Shown here one piece after another: positions 6,701 through 8,199 of a stretch of 8,199 bases of DNA (position 1 is the stretch's first letter; each line of letters opens with the position of its first letter). Position numbers and translations under genes: made by a program. The notes beneath the pieces were generated by a model. It saw only the letters and a program-made list of their open reading frames with translations. It had not been told where the DNA came from and searched no databases. Origin of the DNA: Defluviitaleaceae bacterium (GTDB lineage Bacteria > Bacillota > Clostridia > Lachnospirales > WRAA01); contig WRAA01000083.1 of assembly GCA_009780445.1 (NCBI GenBank), forward strand, positions 1 to 8,199, in the 5' to 3' direction.

Positions 6701-7888
6701 CGCGCAACCATTACGGAGCGGCGGCAGGTTCGCACAGTGCCGGGCTTCCACTATGCCGCCTTGATGGCATCGCGGCTGGTAAGGCTTGCGCCGCCGGCCG
6801 AACAGCTTCGCCACGCCGTGGAATCTGTGCTGGACACCCCCTTCCCCGCCGACCGGTGGGAGGCGCAGATACTGCCCGCCCGCGTGGCCGCCTACCGCGC
6901 GGACATGCAGGACAAGCTTCTCGCGTCTGGCGAGGTATTTTGGTCTATGCGCGGCGGCGAGCTGGCCTTCCACGCATATGCCGATGTAGACTGGGACGCG
7001 GACACCGCCGAGCTTGCAAACGGCCATGAGCTTGACGCGGACGAGCAAGCCCTGATGCGCTTCCTGCGCCGCCGCGGCGCGTCCTTTGTGACGGCCTTTG
7101 CCGCCGGCGGTGATTCGCACACCATTGAGAGACCAATGCAGGACGTGCTGTTCTCACTGATGCAGCAGGGTTTGATCCACGCGGACAGCTTCACGCCCGT
7201 GCGCCTCTGGATCGAGAAGGACGCCCGCGAGAAACAATCCCCGCGGCGAAGGGCGGCCGGGCGGGCGGCGGCGGTTTCGTCCGGGCGGTGGGATATCGTG
7301 CGGCCGCGCAAGCCTCTTAGCATCGAAGCGCAGCTGGATCGCGCCTTCGACAGGGTAAGCGTCCTCTGCCGCGAGACAGCTTCATCGCTGTTAAACACTT
7401 CATGGGCGCAGGCTCTCGAAGTTCTGCGCCTGTGGGAATACACGGGGCGCGCCCGCCGCGGCTACTTCGTCGAGGGTCTCTCCGGCGCGCAGTACATCCG
7501 CGAGGATCACTACGCCGAGGCCATACGCCGGCTGGCTTTGCCCGACGACGGCATCCTATGGCTTGCCGCAACAGACCCGTGCCAGATGTGGGGCAAGGCT
7601 CTGCCCGACGACCCGGACAGACGCTTCGCCAACCTGCCCGGCACGGCAGTCGCCCTGCGCTGCGGCACACCCGTGGCCGTGTTCGAGCGCAAAGGCCACA
7701 CCCTGCGCTTCTTCGACACCGCCGCCGCCCAAGCCGCCCTCACCTCCTTCGCCGAAACCTTCCGCGCCGGCAGAATATTCCCCGCCGCCAAGCGCGTTAC
7801 CGTCAAGCAATATCCGCCGGAGACGGCCGAAGCCCTAACCCACGCCGGCTTCGAGCGCGTAATGCTGGACTACGTGTTGTACCGTTAA
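3731..7888 (+). CDS. lhr: Lhr family ATP-dependent DNA/RNA helicase, full length with C-terminal extension
   Basis: This is a 1385-aa superfamily 2 helicase, close to the roughly 1500-aa length of long Lhr proteins. Lhr translocates 3' to 5' on single-stranded DNA, unwinds DNA and RNA:DNA hybrids, and is linked to DNA repair. Motifs: Q-type EVQREAW (28-34), Walker A APTGTGKT (47-54), SPLKSLA (84-90), TTPESL (140-145), Walker B/motif II DELH (167-170), SAT (202-204), TSSMELGIDVGEID (325-338) and QRLGRAGH (354-361). The Lhr winged-helix and beta-barrel part follows to about 830, with PPFW (554-557), HSVYGRQVNAP (643-653), FRHNAGRALMM (720-730) and RETTRECLEDYWNLPAL (764-780). Residues of about 840-1385 form the C-terminal extension; RRGYFVEGLSGAQ (1242-1254) and LAATDP (1278-1283) are typical of long Lhr. 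In E. coli this extension has been reported to carry uracil-DNA glycosylase activity; whether that holds here is unknown. It may be co-transcribed with the regulator, from which it is separated by 37 nt. Confidence 0.92.
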   Translation: MEQHIDYTDIFTAPTLEWFRAALGEPTEVQREAWPAIASGRDALICAPTGTGKTLSAFLVFIDRMKAQARDGTLGEGLLLVYISPLKSLAGDIRENLYRPLNGIASEAGDTALTVAIRTGDTPAADRARMAKKPPHILITTPESLYLLLTSVSGRRMLSTAKAVIVDELHAVLDTKRGAHLMLSLARLDVLCGYALQRIGLSATIRPTELAARYLSNNERPVEVIAPKMRKDFRIEIVNPFPGGILPEGTVWPEIAKKVAEACKGTRSVIAFTEGRLMTEQLAYYVQKLEGEDFARTHHGSVSKEQRFEVENALRGGKLRLLCATSSMELGIDVGEIDRVLQVACPVSVSGLMQRLGRAGHNPGRVSLMSMYPRMVSENLYCALTAQTAREGGIEHAAPPRICLDVLAQHLVSMSVASAYRVDDVMALLPRAYPFREVTRDDVCGVLNMLAGDYEHERDVPVRPRLCYDRINGTVQGDAYSRMLATSAPGTIPDTGKFTARAESGVKIGELDEEFVFEQRIGFKFLLGAFAWRITDISKDTVTVAPATHEGARPPFWRVQSSFGRRVETGLAFGRHMRALTQAAHEDRLTPALEALGLDEQAAADTADFVARQIERTKLLPSDQVLLAEHFVDEVGLHQVMIHSVYGRQVNAPLAVLLALTAKNITGMDVDCYDDDDGVLIMARGERPLPEGLLNRLRPETCRALLESALPGTPLFNITFRHNAGRALMMGVRSNKRNPLWVQRLRASEMLDSAVHHPGHPLMRETTRECLEDYWNLPALETLLADIGTGRVQVREMYSDEPSPMCLPLRRAAEAMMMYSYSPSTDNVLSSAQSAAMDVLREAELGLQPSANQLERVSERGKLPEDEQALHTLLMIEGDTVAGELPLAHEWFESLAKAGRCAYIEPGLWIAAEHASAYEAALAEGDGEARANIVRRALRYRGAMDAASLAQRYFWPPDVALGVLNDLCAQGSVIADNGVFHHAELYERARRATITERRQVRTVPGFHYAALMASRLVRLAPPAEQLRHAVESVLDTPFPADRWEAQILPARVAAYRADMQDKLLASGEVFWSMRGGELAFHAYADVDWDADTAELANGHELDADEQALMRFLRRRGASFVTAFAAGGDSHTIERPMQDVLFSLMQQGLIHADSFTPVRLWIEKDAREKQSPRRRAAGRAAAVSSGRWDIVRPRKPLSIEAQLDRAFDRVSVLCRETASSLLNTSWAQALEVLRLWEYTGRARRGYFVEGLSGAQYIREDHYAEAIRRLALPDDGILWLAATDPCQMWGKALPDDPDRRFANLPGTAVALRCGTPVAVFERKGHTLRFFDTAAAQAALTSFAETFRAGRIFPAAKRVTVKQYPPETAEALTHAGFERVMLDYVLYR

Positions 7889-7900
7889 CACAAATCCGCA

Positions 7901-7934
7901 TTGAATTGCAGTAGCAAGTGTGCTATCGTATACC
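7901..7934 (+). promoter_or_regulatory. Candidate promoter after the helicase gene
   Basis: Two overlapping readings exist. TTGAAT (7901-7906), 17 nt, TATCGT (7924-7929) with an extended TGC before the -10; or TTGCAG (7906-7911), 17 nt, TATACC (7929-7934). Each half-site matches consensus at four or five of six positions. The region is AT-richer than the helicase gene. It would drive the two short ORFs to the right. Confidence 0.35.
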
Positions 7935-7950
7935 CTATAGACTTACGCAA

Positions 7951-7993
7951 ACCCATATGTGCCGCCCAAGTGGCTCTGTGGGTTATTTTATTT
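7951..7993 (+). terminator. Terminator- or attenuator-like hairpin with T-rich tail
   Basis: ACCCA (7951-7955) pairs with TGGGT (7979-7983), and GCC (7961-7963) pairs with GGC (7972-7974) around an 8-nt loop, with an internal loop between the two stems. The tail TATTTTATTT (7984-7993) follows directly. It lies 62 nt after the helicase stop and could end that transcript. Since a candidate promoter lies upstream and a ribosome site immediately downstream, it could also sit in the leader of the next gene. The internal loop and interrupted T tract keep confidence moderate. Confidence 0.42.
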
Positions 7994-8008
7994 GAGAGGA
8001 TGAAGAGT

Positions 8009-8137
8009 ATGACGGGAGTATTACCGTCTATTGACAGCGGCGTCAAAATCAGTCATTATGAAGTTGTGGGCAGACCACGCCCCCGAAAGCCCGGCGGCAG
8101 CAACCCGGCCGACGACCTGAAGGAGGCGAGAGCATGA
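8009..8137 (+). CDS. Hypothetical 42-aa protein
   Basis: This short ORF begins MTGVLPSIDSGVKISHYEVVG, then has a basic proline-rich stretch RPRPRKPGG (about residues 22-30) and an acidic tail ending DDLKEARA. I do not recognise it. The ATG at 8009 is chosen because AGGA (7997-8000) lies 8 nt upstream; ATG 8000 sits directly on that site, and a TTG at 7901 would read through the hairpin. It ends in ATGA, shared with the start of the next ORF, so the two are probably translated together. There is no signal peptide or membrane segment. A small regulator, a leader ORF, or the first member of a two-gene module are all open. Confidence 0.5.
   Translation: MTGVLPSIDSGVKISHYEVVGRPRPRKPGGSNPADDLKEARA
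8120..8126 (+). promoter_or_regulatory. Ribosome binding site of the truncated right-edge gene
   Basis: AAGGAGG lies 7 nt upstream of ATG 8134, inside the 3' end of the preceding short ORF. It is a near-perfect Shine-Dalgarno sequence and the main reason to trust the ATGA-overlap start. Confidence 0.75.
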
Positions 8138-8199
8138 AGGAGTTCACAGTCGATGGGCAAATCGTGGGGAGCAGGGAGTATTTCGATTCCGCGCCCTCC
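8134..8199 (+). CDS. Start of an unidentified protein, cut by the window end
   Basis: Twenty-two codons are open to the window edge, beginning MKEFTVDGQIVGSREYFDS. A strong AAGGAGG (8120-8126) lies 7 nt before the ATG, and the start overlaps the stop of the preceding 42-aa ORF (ATGA), which argues that it is a real, coupled gene. Too little is visible to name a family. Confidence 0.55.
   Translation, partial: MKEFTVDGQIVGSREYFDSAPS

Overview
The window is a GC-rich bacterial chromosome segment. An RpiR-family regulator, clear AGGAGG-type ribosome sites, a cysteine-ribbon large serine recombinase and a GarR/SDR sugar-acid gene pair together suggest a high-GC member of the Bacillota (Clostridia-like, possibly gut-associated). 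This lineage guess comes from protein style only and is not proven by the sequence.

Layout. (1) Bases 1-1045, plus strand: the 3' end of a tartronate semialdehyde reductase-like gene (garR family), then a complete NAD-type short-chain dehydrogenase 10 nt downstream. They look like the end of a sugar-acid catabolic operon. (2) Bases 1051-2749, minus strand: a complete large serine recombinase of about 524 aa, preceded by an overlapping 45-codon ORF. This two-gene unit carries no visible cargo and sits between two intact plus-strand units. Its 3' end converges on the dehydrogenase with 5 nt between stop codons. A two-tier inverted repeat of about 58 bp covers the last codons of the recombinase. 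(3) Bases 2850-3693: promoter, candidate operator and gene of an RpiR-type regulator with HTH and SIS domains. (4) Bases 3731-7888: a 1385-aa Lhr-type superfamily 2 helicase with the complete Lhr core and the long C-terminal extension, 37 nt after the regulator and possibly co-transcribed with it. (5) Bases 7889-8199: a candidate promoter, a terminator- or attenuator-like hairpin, a 42-codon ORF, and the start of another ORF overlapping it as ATGA and cut by the window end.

How the parts relate. The reductase and dehydrogenase probably serve one carbohydrate pathway. The RpiR protein could sense a sugar phosphate, but the window does not show its target other than possibly its own promoter. 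The helicase is a DNA-repair type enzyme with no evident link to sugar metabolism. I found no clear new defence or mobile system. The points most worth following are the recombinase unit with its overlapping small ORF and terminal dyad, and the unassigned overlapping gene pair at the right edge.
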